DNA of 64,000 bases from Pedinophyceae sp. YPF-701 (Eukaryota > Chlorophyta > Pedinophyceae), in NCBI GenBank assembly GCA_916048055.1, contig CAJZHL010000021.1, forward strand, positions 186,001 through 250,000, given 5' to 3'. Position numbers and translations under genes: made by a program. The first letter of the stretch is position 1. Every line of letters begins with the position of its first letter. The notes under the pieces are model-generated. The model had not been told where the DNA came from. It searched no databases and saw only the letters and a list, made by a program, of their open reading frames with translations. Shown here in pieces: positions 46,691-57,149 of the stretch.

Positions 46691-48802
46691 TCACGACTTT
46701 CCTACAAAGGCGTCAGTGCTGGTCCGCAGCTCGCCCTTCTTGTTCCCGGACAGGTCGACGCCCTTGACCGTGACCTTGGCGTAGTCCGACGCGTCCAGCC
46801 CGTACGCCCCGTTCAGCACGCACGCCACGTCGACCACTGTCAGCATCGTACCCTCATTCATAGCAACGGCCCCCGACGCGCCGTTGTCGCGGCACCCGCC
46901 GCCCTCGAGCGTCACCTTGGACAGATACTGCGCGAACACCCCGCTGCCGTCGTTCCCGCCAGCCTCCAGGTTTCGGCACGACGCCACCGCACGGTTGAAG
47001 CACCAGAGCCCGTCGCCGCCGTTGCCCACGCTCTCGCCGCCCTCCACGGACAGCCGCGCGCCGTCGCGCACGTAGATGCCGTGCCCGACATTCCTGCTGC
47101 TCTCCACGCCGGCCGCGTGCAGCCGAGACCCCCCCCCCAGCACTAACACCCCCCGCCCATTCCCCCGCGCACACCCCGCCTCCATGCGCACCTCCGCGCC
47201 GTCCCGCACCACCAAGCCGTGCCCGTTGTTCGCGAGCCTCGCCGTCCCGTTCCCCTCCATCCAGCACCGCCGTATCGACACCCCCTGCGCCCCCGCCACG
47301 TACACCCCGTCTCCAGCCCCCTCCCTGACCACCACTTCGTCCATAAGAAAGCCCTTGGCGCCCTCCCCCACGAACAGCGTCACGACGCCCTCGTGCGGCT
47401 CCGGCGCCACCCCGCCCGCGCCGCGCAGGATGCCGTTCCGGAGCACCACGCCCGGCCGGCGCACCAGCAGCGCGCGCCCGACACTCAACGTTTTATAATT
47501 GATCGTGACTGTCTCCGAGGCCCTCCACTTCACCTCCAGCCCACCCAGGTCCACCACCGGCACGCTCGCGTCGTCCAGCAGCGCCTGAACCTCTTCCACC
47601 TCCCAGTGCGAGCCTCCCGCGGGGCCCGGGTGCGTCGGCAGCGCGTTGGCCGCCGCGTCCGCCGCCGCCCGCGCCGCGGCCATCGCGGCCGCCGTCTCGC
47701 GCTTGCGGCGCTCGCCCGCAGGCAGCGCGTCCACGGCCCCTCTCATGGCGTAGTTCGTGACGATGCGGAGCGGCAGCTGCACTCGTTGGCGCGTTTTCGG
47801 ATCAGTTGGGATTTTGGCATGTCGGATCCACTCTTCAATGCATAACCGACAGTACGTCTGCCCGCTGTCCACCTGCGCGAGGACCAGACGCGCACGGGCG
47901 CAAGCCGTTCGGTGCTTGCGCTCTCCCCTGTCGTGCGTGCGGTCGTTTGCGCGCGTGTGTGTGTGTTCGCGGGGTTGCGGGGGGTGTTGAATGCGCACCA
48001 GGAGCACGGGGTCGGCCATGACGTCGCAGCAGATGGAGCAGAGCAGGTCGGGCGGGGGCACCGCGGGCCCGTCCGGCTCGCTGTCCGCGGCGCGGTCGTT
48101 GGCCAGGGGCGCGTCGCCAGTGGCGGGCCGCGCGGGGGCCGGCTTCGCTGCGGCGCGATCTAGCTGGTCCGTGAGCGCGCTGAGCTGCTCCGTGCACTCG
48201 AGGACGCGCTTTTTGAACGTACGGGCCATGGCGGCCGCGGAGATCGAGCCGCGAGCGCGATGCTTGCCCAGTTGTTCCGCCAGGATTATCAGAACAGAGG
48301 CCTGCGTAAACAACGCGAACCGCGAGGGTGGGATTCGGGAACCATCGTAGGTGTCCGGTGCGCCAATACACGGCGGGTTTCGGAGTTCGACGAAGCCGGC
48401 GTGGGCCGGAACGTCCGCACGAGCAGGGGCGCACCAGCTCGACCGCAATGCTGTCCACCTCCGGGTCCGCGAGGGCCTGGTCGAGCGCTTCGCGCGCCGA
48501 CGTGACCGCCTTGATGACGTCCCTCGATCTGGTCAGCGCAGCTTGCACTCCCGGCACGGTGTCGACGTCCTTCGGCTGCAGAGCACTTTGACGGTCACGC
48601 GCTGCATCAGAAGCGTGCGTCGGACCGTTTCAGCGCTTTCGCTCCTCAGGTATGTCCGAATCGTGCCAGGGACGCTCCGACGAAGGCTCGAGGGGGCTAT
48701 ATCTGTTTGTGCGGGCCGGGAAAGCACCTTTGCCTTCTTGCACGCCAACCACTCCGCTGTGGCCGACGCGGCCGACTGCGAGGCGACGGTGAGCGATTCC
48801 AT
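46691..48802 (-). CDS. U-box protein with a C-terminal parallel beta-helix
   Basis: Four exons, 48802-48728, 48575-48435, 48301-47999 and 47872-46691, join in phase to 566 residues. Residues about 25-130 are helical (TSAREALDQALADPEV, RTFKKRVLECTEQLSALTDQ). Residues about 165-235 form a U-box: LLCSICCDVMADPVLLVDSG, then TYCRLCIEEWI, 'TDPKTRQ' and 'IVTNYAMRGAV'. U-boxes act as E2-binding E3 ligase domains. From about 275 onward the chain is a right-handed beta-helix of the pectate-lyase/carbohydrate-binding type, with repeating 'G-h-x-h-x-D-G-A-x-h-x-h' rungs (NGHGLVVRDGAEVRMEAG, VGHGIYVRDGARLSVEGG, GDGLWCFN, GSGVFAQYLSKVTLEGGG). The pairing recalls F-box protein FBXO11, where a beta-helix binds substrate. 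No signal peptide is seen, so it is likely cytosolic or nuclear. Confidence 0.85.
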
Positions 48803-49421
48803 GACGCTCGCACGCGCACGTCGAGCACCAGGGCCGACGAAATCACTTTTCGAACAACGCGTCACGGGCCACGGCAGACGACGGACGACTGCGATGCGCG
48901 CAGTCCCGGCTCCGTGCCGTTCCGCTCCGGCGGCGCGGCTGCGCGCGAGGTGCGCCCGAAGGACGGCCGCTACTGCTCCGCCGCGGCCGCCGAAGAGCCC
49001 GGCGGTCCACGCGGTCAGACTGACGGTGCCCGACTGACCTGAGTCAGTAAGTTCCATCACGTGGGGCGGCCCGCGACTGTACCCGTCATCCAGCGAGGCT
49101 CAGAGAGTGCTGCTAGGGACTGCACCATGTGCGGTGGTCCTGTTCCAAGAGCCAGGTTGTTGAATGGATTCGTGTGGCGTCAGAGCGCAGGCGGCACGTA
49201 GATGACGCTGCATTTCGGTGCTGGTCGCGGCGCGAGGGAGGGCGCCGTCCCCGGGATCGGCGACGAGATTTGCGCCGTCGTTCGAGGTGGAAGGACTAGA
49301 ATAAAAAGCAAGGGCCTAGTTCACAATACCCCCCCTCGACACCTCCACACAAGACGCACCCGCTGCGAGGCCCCGGCGCAACGGCAATCACAAGCCCCGG
49401 CGCCCTGTCCACTCTCATCGA
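48803..49421. other. Intergenic region between two minus-strand genes
   Basis: About 620 bp holding the U-box gene promoter and the LRR gene 3' region. There is a slightly AT-rich patch at about 49297-49330. No gene recognised. Confidence 0.45.
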
Positions 49422-50906
49422 TCACGGCCCGTCCGGCGCTCGGAACGACACGTTGCTTCCCGTGTCCCGCGCCGGCGGTGCGACCATGCCCTCCGGGAGC
49501 CTCCGCAGCGCGCTGTCGTCGGCGCGCAGGTCCCGCAGCCGCCCGATCGACGACAGCGGCAGCCAGTCGTCCCTCAGCTGCGTGCACCGCCGCAGATCCA
49601 GCGCCTCTAGCGCCGTCAGCCCCTCGGGCACTCTGCGCACCGAGCTGTCCCAGGCGCGCAGCTCGCGGACGCCGTTCCGGGACGACTCCGGCAGGAAGTC
49701 CTCCGCGAGGCCGCGGCAGAACGAGACGTCGAGGACCTCGAGCGCTACGAGGCCCTCGGGCACCCTTCGCAGGAGACTCGACGCGGAGTGCAGCTCGCGG
49801 ACGCGGGCGCGGCTGGACAGCGGGAGGAAGTTGCCGTCCTCGAGCTTGGTGCAGCGCCGGACGTCGAGGAGCTCGAGCGAGGCCATGCCGTCCGGCACGC
49901 GCTGCAGCGCGCTGCCGTCGGCACGGAGCTCGCGCACACGGGCGCAGCTGGACGGCGGCACGAAGACGGGGTGCTGCAGCTCCTTGCAGCCGCGCACGTT
50001 GAGGTCCTCGAGCGCGAGCATGTTCTCGGGGAGCGCGCGCAGGCCGCTCCCGGCCGCCTGCAGCACGCGCACGCGCCCCGCTGATGACGACGGCAGCCAC
50101 TCCGCGTCGAGCTCCTTGCACAGACTCACGTCGACCTCCTCGAGCGCGGCCATCCCCGCGGGCAGCCGTCGCACCGCGCTGCTGTCCGCGCGCAGCACCC
50201 GCACCCGGCCCGCCGAGGACCCCGGCAGCCACTCGTGCGCGTCCAGCTCGTCGCACCCGCTCACGACGAGCACCTCGAGCGCCCCCATGCACTCCGGCAG
50301 CCGCTGCAGCTTCGACCCGCCCACCCGGAGCTCCCGCAGATTCTTCGCGACGTTCGCGGGCAGCCACCGCGCGCCCCACGCCGCCGACAGGTCGAACGCC
50401 AGCCGCGACACGTCGAGGTACTCCAGCCCCGTCATCTCCTCGGTGATCACGAGCCCCGGCGCGTTGCCGAGCGGGACGGCGCCGTACGACACGACGACCT
50501 CGGCGCGCGATATCGATGATAGACGCTCGGGGTCAGCACCAGCGCGGCGGTAGAGCCGCCACCGCGCGTCGTCGCTCGCCCACCCCAGGGACGACCGCGC
50601 TCTCGCAGAGACGCCGCCCTCGACCTTGCCGGCCACCGCCCACCCGATGCGGCGCTTGTGCGCCGTCCAGAGCGCACGGTCGCAGCTCTCGAACACGCAC
50701 GCGAGCATGCTGGACGACGTGGCGGCGAGGGCGGCGCGCGAGTGCTTGGGCAGGAGGCGGATGACGGTCGCGAGCGGGCCGCCGTCTTGCCCGCACCGCA
50801 GGTCGGCCAGGTGCGCGCGCGCGAGCGTGCACAGCCCTGCGTCGTCGATGCGCGCGCGCACGGAGGGCGTCGACGGACGCGCAACGTCGCCGCTGCACGC
50901 TGACAT
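49422..50906 (-). CDS. Leucine-rich-repeat protein with tandem 44-45-residue double-LRR units
   Basis: A single exon of 494 residues runs from ATG 50906. The N-terminal 150 residues are helical and contain a region that could be F-box-like (VIRLLPKHSRAALAATSSSM) followed by ALWTAHKRRIGW. From about 185 there are at least six tandem units of 44-45 residues, each made of two LRRs: one 'RVRxLRAxxSxxRRxPEGM' and one 'ALExLDVxxCxxLxxxxLP', linked by an 'L-P-x-S-S' corner. Examples are GRVRVLRADSSAVRRLPAGM and ALEVLDVSFCRGLAEDFLP. The repeats are highly alike, suggesting recent internal duplication. LRRs bind proteins; the specific partner is unknown. No membrane segment or signal peptide is visible. 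Confidence 0.82.
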   Translation of the reverse strand: MSACSGDVARPSTPSVRARIDDAGLCTLARAHLADLRCGQDGGPLATVIRLLPKHSRAALAATSSSMLACVFESCDRALWTAHKRRIGWAVAGKVEGGVSARARSSLGWASDDARWRLYRRAGADPERLSSISRAEVVVSYGAVPLGNAPGLVITEEMTGLEYLDVSRLAFDLSAAWGARWLPANVAKNLRELRVGGSKLQRLPECMGALEVLVVSGCDELDAHEWLPGSSAGRVRVLRADSSAVRRLPAGMAALEEVDVSLCKELDAEWLPSSSAGRVRVLQAAGSGLRALPENMLALEDLNVRGCKELQHPVFVPPSSCARVRELRADGSALQRVPDGMASLELLDVRRCTKLEDGNFLPLSSRARVRELHSASSLLRRVPEGLVALEVLDVSFCRGLAEDFLPESSRNGVRELRAWDSSVRRVPEGLTALEALDLRRCTQLRDDWLPLSSIGRLRDLRADDSALRRLPEGMVAPPARDTGSNVSFRAPDGP

Positions 50907-52524
50907 CGTGGAGGGGAGTGCCGTCGTCTCCTGGAGCGCCGCGTTCGTCGCCTGCGGGCGCGGGGACGGGTGCGGCTTGCGCTCTTGCCAGAGCGAGGCT
51001 GCGCACGCGCATCCATGGAAACGTCAATTTCCGCGCTACCGTGGAAGGGTGCCTGCCGTCTGAGCATAATCCACGTGCCATGCGCGGAATCAGTCCACGA
51101 ACGGCTGCGTGATCGTGGCTGTGGCTGTGGTGAGGTCCACGCCCGCGCCATCACGCCGGGCCCGCACGAGACGCGAGCTTCGCCGCCCCCCCACGACGAC
51201 CCGAGGGCGAGCGCGCGTCACGCGAAGAGCTCACCTGTCAGTGCACGACCGCACGTGGCGCGCCGCTGCTTGCACCCACTCGCGCACTCCCGTCCTCGCA
51301 CCCGGCGCCGCTGTGACCGCAACCGCGCAGCGTCAGTCCACGAGACGCCTAGTTCGGGCTACGTGTGCCAGCGGGCGCGACCACCTGGCCCACATCAGCC
51401 CACATCCGCCCCAAACCAGACACACGCCCCTGAGGGCCCTGGCAGGGCCCTGCGCACCGCGGCGCGACGAACACGCGCGTCGTTTGCCGAATCGCGATCG
51501 CGCGACGGGAGCTGCTGCCTTCCGGCTGCAGGTGCGTCGCCGTCGCACCAGTGGCCCGCTCTGTACCACGCCCACGGAGGGCGGTCCCGGTCCCACGCTC
51601 CTCGCGCGTGACCGAGGGCGCGACGTTGCGAGGTGCCGTCGGGCTGCCGTGTCTGTTTGGAGCTCCGGAGAGGTCACCTGAGTGAGTGACAGGTTAAATA
51701 TGTTCGGTTTTGCCCTCATAGTAAGAGAAACAATGTTTTGATCGCAAACATGTTTTGCCCTACTGGGGTGGCACGACACGGTTGGCGTGGGCGGTGCTGC
51801 GAGCCCAACAGTGCTCCACGAGCTCCGCCTATTGCGCGCCGGCTGGCGGGCCACACAACGCGCGCCCCGGCAAGGCAAGGAGCCGCGAGGGGCGATGCGC
51901 AAGGCACGAGGCAATGCGCATTCAAGCTCACCCCGGCGCATATCCCGAGGGATTCGAAACGTTCATGGCGCACTCGTCTGGGGCCCGAACGCGGCCCATG
52001 CAGTGGGAAGCGGCGCAGGGCGCGCTGTCCACGCTCGGACAGCTCGGTGTGTACGCCCCGCGATGAGCTGTGGCGACACACAGGGGCCGCAGCGAACGGG
52101 GGCGACCGTTGCGGTGCACTCCTGGATCTCGAGGCCTCAACTACGCTGCGTCGCGGCCGCTTGAACCACGACTTGAGTCTCAGTTGCCACGTCAAAATGG
52201 CTCGGAAAGCCCGGCCTATGCTGGGCTGTATTGCGAAGGGGTCGCTCGCGGCCGCGCGCCCCGCTGGAGCGTCGATGCGGTCGCCCACCTCCGCAGTGAT
52301 ATCGAGAGGCCACCCGGGCGCTTGTTGTCGGTACCGAGCCGCGGGACGTTGATTCTGCGGGGCTGTGCCACCACCAACTGCCACCTGACTCAACACTCCC
52401 CCCTGCGGCTGCTCGCGCCTTCCTAGGGCCCCCGCGCGGCGCTAGCCGCGCAGTCGCGGCGTACACCATCGAGCGCACCACAAGTCACGGAGCACACACC
52501 ACAAGTCGAGCTCGCACGGCAAAC
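50907..52524. other. Long divergent intergenic region (LRR gene / histone H4)
   Basis: About 1.6 kb and the largest gap in the window. An AT-rich patch lies at about 51690-51755 with a near-repeat of GTTTTGCCCT (about 51705 and 51752). The H4 promoter must be within the right end, but I see no clear TATA or histone-specific element. No coding region is supported. Confidence 0.45.
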
Positions 52525-52854
52525 ATGGCGCACCAGGACCACTCGCACGGCCGCGGCAAGGGCGGCAAGGGCCTCGGGAAGGGCGGCGCGCGCAGGCACC
52601 GCAAGCTGCTGCGCGACAACCTGCAGGGCATCACGAAGCCCGCGATCCGCCGCCTCGCGCGCCGCGGCGGCGTGAAGCGCATCTCTGGGCTGATCTACGA
52701 AGAGACCCGCGGCGTGCTCAAGCAGTTCCTGGAGAACGTCATCCACGACGCGGTGACGTACACGGACCACGCGAAGCGCAAGACGGTCACGGCGCTGGAC
52801 GTCGCGTACGCGCTGAAGCGCCAGGGCCGCACTATCTACGGCTTCGGCGTGTGA
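52525..52854 (+). CDS. H4: Histone H4, divergent, with N-terminal extension
   Basis: A single exon of 109 residues. The core is unmistakable H4: [20 protein letters not shown], then YEETRGVLK and [12 protein letters not shown], ending RTIYGFGV. Compared with the almost invariant eukaryotic H4, the N-terminus reads [13 protein letters not shown], adding about six residues rich in His before the usual GRGKGGKG. Lys16 is Arg ([10 protein letters not shown]), while Lys5, 8, 12 and 20 are kept. Other changes are V21L, I26L, V60Q, R67H, E74D, M84L, V87A, L97I and G102V. H4 pairs with H3 in the nucleosome. It is intronless, as is usual. No canonical histone 3' stem-loop was found just after the stop. 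It may be the only H4 or a variant copy. Confidence 0.97.
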   Translation: MAHQDHSHGRGKGGKGLGKGGARRHRKLLRDNLQGITKPAIRRLARRGGVKRISGLIYEETRGVLKQFLENVIHDAVTYTDHAKRKTVTALDVAYALKRQGRTIYGFGV

Positions 52855-53345
52855 GGGGGCGGGCCCGATGCGGGGCGAGGGCGCGGCGCGGAGGGCTGAG
52901 CTGCGGCCGGGAGGCGGGGCGATGTCGATGTGATCCGTTGCGCTGCGTGAATGGAGTCATGCGAGTGCTGTCGCGCGGGGCGTGCGGTGTAGGTGCCGTG
53001 GCTGCCTGCCGTGAGGTTGCCCGCAGAATCCGCGGGAGTGCCGCGGCACGCCGGTCTCGGGACCGTGCTCGCCCTCTCCGTCACGCATTTGCATCCCCTA
53101 CGGAAAAATTTGCGCCCTTCCGAAGCGCAAACGCCGCGGCGCGAGGCTCCCCACCAGCCGCCAACAACACACACGCACCAGCACGTTTTCCCGCGCCTTG
53201 CCGCCCTCCCCGCCCACGCCACGCCCAGTTCCGCCATCCTCACACTCACATACGTCGCGCACGCGCGTCCCGCCGCCAACGGCGCCACACCCCACACCCG
53301 CCCGCCTCCACCAAGCCTCCGCCATTCCGGCAACAATCACCGCCG
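52855..53345. other. Convergent intergenic region
   Basis: About 490 bp between the H4 stop and the COG7 stop. No element recognised. Confidence 0.5.
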
Positions 53346-56300
53346 TCACTGTCCGCGCATGCGCAGAATCGCGCTCGCCGCCGCCTCGCCCGCAGCACCC
53401 ATCGGCTGCACGGCCGCCCGCACCTTCGCCGCGCCGCCGCGCACCTCCCCTAGCGCCGCACCCCACGCCTGAAGCGACGGCGGCGCTGCCACCCCAAGCG
53501 CGCTCAACACGTTGCCGACGTACTCCAAGTCCGCCGCCATCTGCGCCGCCCCGGCGTCCGACAGCCGCGGCACGCCTGCGAGCGCCTGGATGACCACGTC
53601 CGCCGCGCTCGATCCCAGCGCGTCCAGCCAGCGCTCTGCATCAAAGTCCTGCGGCGCATCGTCGCCGTTCGCGGCGTCGGCGTCGTCTGCGCCCTCGGCG
53701 AGGGGCTCGAGGAGCGCGGGGAGGGCCATGAGGTGCTCGCCGACGGTGGTCGCGAAGAGCTGCGGGTATGCGGAGAAGGAAGGCGTGGGGGCGCTGCCGG
53801 CGGTGCGCGTGTCCTCGGTCCAGCAGGGGAGCGCTGCGACGCCGCTGACGGCCTTCGCGACGCCGTTGAGCGCGACGCCGCGCACGCACTCCTCCACCGC
53901 GCCGTCGACGTCCTGCACGACGCGACGCAACGCGCGGTAGACTTCATTCGCCCGTTCATGTCTCAAATATCAGTCCTCGACTGACAAACACTTCTTGATC
54001 GAGGGTTCTCCTCGCACGGAGCCTCAAGGTCGTGTCGCGCACCTTGAGGGCCTGCAGCGTGCTCCCGAACATGGCCTGTGCAGAGCTCGAACGCATGTTT
54101 GCCAGCACCCCCTCCAAACGCGCCTCCGTCTTAGGGCTGCTGCACACGCTCACGTGCAGCAACTCGGTGCCCTCCGGCGGCGCGGCGCCGCTCGGCGTCT
54201 CCAGGACGTCGCCGAGGCGCGAGGCGCACGTCACGCGCGCGTGGCTCTCCGCGCCGCGCACGACGGCGGCGAGAGCGTGCGCGGCGCGGATGGCGCGCAC
54301 GGCGGCGCCCGCAGCGTCCGAGGTCGCGGCTGCGCGCGCGGCCGAGGCGCGCAGCGCGGCGGCGAGCTTCGAGAGGAACGCCGGCGCGGTGTTGTCGACG
54401 GCGGTCGACAGCCCCGGGGACTCCGAACCCGCTGTCAGCGCCGCGCACGTGTCGACCGCTTCCTGCAGGGACGCCGGAGCGGAGCCAGTCGCAGTCTCGC
54501 CTCGCGCGCGCCAAGCATGAGTGCGCAACCGTCCAGGACATCCAGGCGGCTGTGCCGGCCCAGGCGGAGCTGCCGCCTGGGGCCCGTGCTCTCGTCGAGG
54601 AGGTCACGACGCTCGGTGTCCTGACGACGGGCCTGCCCACCGCGCCTGCTCCAGGATAGTACCGCACTGACCACCGCGCCGACGTACGCGAGGGCTCGAG
54701 GCCCGTCTGCCAGCGGGCGAGACCTTGTCGGCGGAGATGCGACATGCGCTGAGGCTCATCCGCCACGACATGCTCAAGCGGGGCAACGTTCGGGAGGCCC
54801 CACGTCGGACTGGGGCTCGCTGATCGTGCTGGTACGCAAGAAGCCCAGGACAGACGGGGACAATCGTCGGCTGTCAGCGGCTCCCCGTCGGGTCTTGGCT
54901 TCTTGCGTACCAGCACGATCGGCGAGCCCCAGTCCGACGTGCCAACCAAGCGGGGCGGAGCACCCCAACCAGACATGAACAAAAACAAAAAGGGACCAGA
55001 GTTCATGGATGCAGGTCTAGAATGAATCTTACCCGGAGACTGGACTCAAGCACCGGCGCGGCCTCCTCCAGCGCCCCGACCGCAGCGCCAAAGTCCCTCC
55101 GCGCCGCCTCGAGCCCCAGCTCGCCCTCTGCCGCCGCGAACTTCCCCGCCAACCACTCCTGCTGCATCTTGCCGTAATCGTGGACCGCGCGCGCGACGGG
55201 CAGCGTCGCATCGAGCGCGAGCGCGAGGAACTGCGCCCGGGGGATGCCCACACGCCCGCTGTCCCCCGCGCCCACCAGGAGACCCTCAATCTCGACTAGA
55301 AACCCGCCGCACGCCTTGACTGCCCCCTGGAGCGTCGCGAGCGCCCCGGACGCCGCCGCGCCGCCCTGCGCCGCGCCGAGCGCGCTCCGCAGCCGCGACG
55401 ACAGCGCGCCCTGCTGCGCCCGCACAAAGCTCGACAGCAGCGCCGCCAGCAGCTCAGCGGCCTTCGCAGGCGCCACCAGCCGCAGCCACTCCAGCTCGTC
55501 CGACGCGTACCCAGCGACGCGCGTGAAGAAGCCCTGCGGGCACACGGGGCGCGCGGGCGCCGCGGTCGAGTCGAGGCCTTCGGAGCCGACGCAAGACACG
55601 AAATCCATATCAATCCTTTCGCGAAACGTTGCGGCTGCCGTCTCACCTCGAGCCAGGTCGCGAAGCCGGACTCCGCGGGATTGCCCTGCCCCCACAGCGC
55701 CTGGAGCGCAGGCGTCGCGGCGCGCAGGTACAGCTGCGTCAGCGCGTCGGCGCGCGACAGCCCTTCGAGCAGCCCCAGCAGCGTTCGCGCCTGTCCCGCA
55801 TCACGAGACCGCACGGCCTGCCCGAGCGACGACTCCACGAGGGACTGCAGGCGGGTCTCGAGGGACCGCAGCTGCTCCTCGCGCGACGCGATGCCCGGAA
55901 CGGACCGCACGATCGCCACGGAGCGGCGCACGGAGGCCAAGATGGTGGCGGCGCGGGGGAGGTCGCCGCGCTGGAGGGCCGCGGACGCCTCCGGAAAGAG
56001 CTTGCCGACGCTCGCGGCCTCGGCGAGGGTCTCGCTGCGCGGCGGGGGGGCGCGGGGAGTGCGTTTGCGGCGGCGGCGCGCGCGCGCGCTGGTGTGCGTT
56101 CGTGATGTGTGAGGGTGGTGCAGGCGCGGGACGTACCGCGTGGACTCCATGCGGTCGCGCACGAGCGAGACGTCTTCGAGCTCGTGCGTGAGCGAGCGGC
56201 CGGTGTTCGCGATCTCGGCCATGGCGGCCTTGGCGCGCTGGGCGTTGCCGAGGAGCGCGCTGACGTCGCCCGTCACTCCCGCGACCTCCTGGGTCACGGC

Positions 56301-56786
56301 CTCGAGGCTGGCCGTGGATTTCTCCCACAGACGCTCGAGGCTACCCTCCACGTCCTCGACGACGAGCTGCAGCTTCGTCTCGAGGCCGGTGAGCGCCTCG
56401 ACTGCCGCGTCCTTGTGCGTCACGTCGCGCAGGTAGCCGTTCAGCCACGCGGCCGCATCGAAACGCTCGTCCTGCAGCGGCCAGGGCGAGAAGTCCTCGA
56501 CCTCAGGCAGGCAGACGCTGGGTGTCTCCGTTCGCGACGGGGCGGGGGCGCGCACAGCTGAGACAGAGGCAAGGCCGCCTCCTGAGGCAAAGTCGCGCCC
56601 CTGGAACCACGACCGTGGATCCAAGAGAGGAAGAAAGACGAAAGCATGCTGTCGCGGGGCCGTAATCGGTCGCGGAGCCCACGCGCTCACCTCGAACACT
56701 TGCAGAGACAGCGGGTCGAGTTGCGCCTCCTGCTCGGCCGCGTCACGGTCGAAATCCGGCCCCGCGGCCCCGACCGCAGCCTCCAT
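53346..56786 (-). CDS. COG7: Conserved oligomeric Golgi complex subunit 7
   Basis: Six exons, 56786-56691, 56501-56137, 56034-55647, 55533-55033, 54462-54041 and 53961-53346, join in phase to 795 residues, close to animal and plant COG7 (about 770-840). The characteristic start DFSPWPLQDERFDAAAWLNG is in exon 2, followed by helical-bundle sequence (KLQLVVEDVEGSLERLWEKS, LASVRRSVAIVRSVPGI). The end has the family block VGEHLMALPALLEPL and AQMAADLEYVGNVLSALGV. COG7 belongs to lobe B of the COG tether, which guides retrograde vesicles within the Golgi. The intron 55032-54463 (570 bp) is unusually long because it holds a decayed retroelement. The last intron (54040-53962) seems to use a GC donor. 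The first exon is inferred from phase and splice sites. Confidence 0.9.
54490..54965 (+). mobile_element. Decayed Ty3/gypsy-type reverse-transcriptase fragment in a COG7 intron
   Basis: On the plus strand, opposite to COG7, frameshifted pieces read like the start of a Ty3/gypsy reverse transcriptase: a 'LPPGARALVEE' and 'YRTDHRADVREGSRPVCQRAR' type region, then LSAEMRHALRLIRHDMLKRG, then SDWGSLIVLVRKK. There are stops and frame changes, so it is non-coding. The minus strand carries a second copy of the SDWGSPIVLVRKKPRPDGE segment. The fragment explains the extra length of this intron. Confidence 0.8.
54801..54941. repeat. Inverted repeat of the reverse-transcriptase segment (60-bp arms, 21-bp spacer)
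   Basis: Positions 54801-54860 and 54882-54941 are inverted copies with only a few mismatches. Both encode the SDWGS-IVLVRKK motif, one on each strand. The spacer is 54861-54881. This head-to-head arrangement points to a foldback or rearranged insertion. Confidence 0.92.
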
Positions 56787-57149
56787 GGCAGCCCCCTGCG
56801 CTGGCACCCCAAATGGCCCGCGCCCTGCCGGGAACAAGCGGCGTCAGGGGCGATCTGTGTCGCGCCGCTGATGCCCGGCCCTGGCGCCGGTATCGCGCGC
56901 AACGTGTGCTCCGCTGGCAAGCAGCGACTGTCGCGGTCACCCAGCGACCAGCTCCCTCAGCGCAGGCCGCGGAACTGCCGCGTCAGGGCCGCGAACGCCC
57001 CAGGCTTCACTCCTCCAGGCTCCTGAGCGCGCCGCACCGGCCGTCAAGGGGCCGCTTCCGCGCCGCACGGACGCCACAGGGTCCAGTCGAAGCACGGCTG
57101 CGATCTGGAGCGCAGAAACACGCTGGCGCTGCTTCGTTGGCTGTCTACC
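56787..57149. promoter_or_regulatory. Divergent promoter region of COG7 and oligopeptidase B
   Basis: About 363 bp between two divergent start codons. No clear TATA box or other motif found. Confidence 0.4.

Noticed and set aside
46691-48229. U-box gene starting at ATG 48229
   Set aside because: Three upstream exons (to 48802) join in perfect phase with good splice sites and add a helical N-terminus, so the longer model is preferred.
50970-51681. Overlapping plus-strand open frames upstream of H4
   Set aside because: Arg/Pro/Ala-rich shadow translations of GC-rich DNA, with no family similarity or splice support.
52855-52960. Canonical histone mRNA 3' stem-loop after H4
   Set aside because: No 6-bp stem with 4-base loop of the expected form is visible just after the stop.
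54131-55006. A long minus-strand open frame bridging COG7 exon 5 and the intron
   Set aside because: It reads COG7 in the wrong frame and includes the retroelement fragment; splice phase at 55033/54462 gives the real COG7 sequence.
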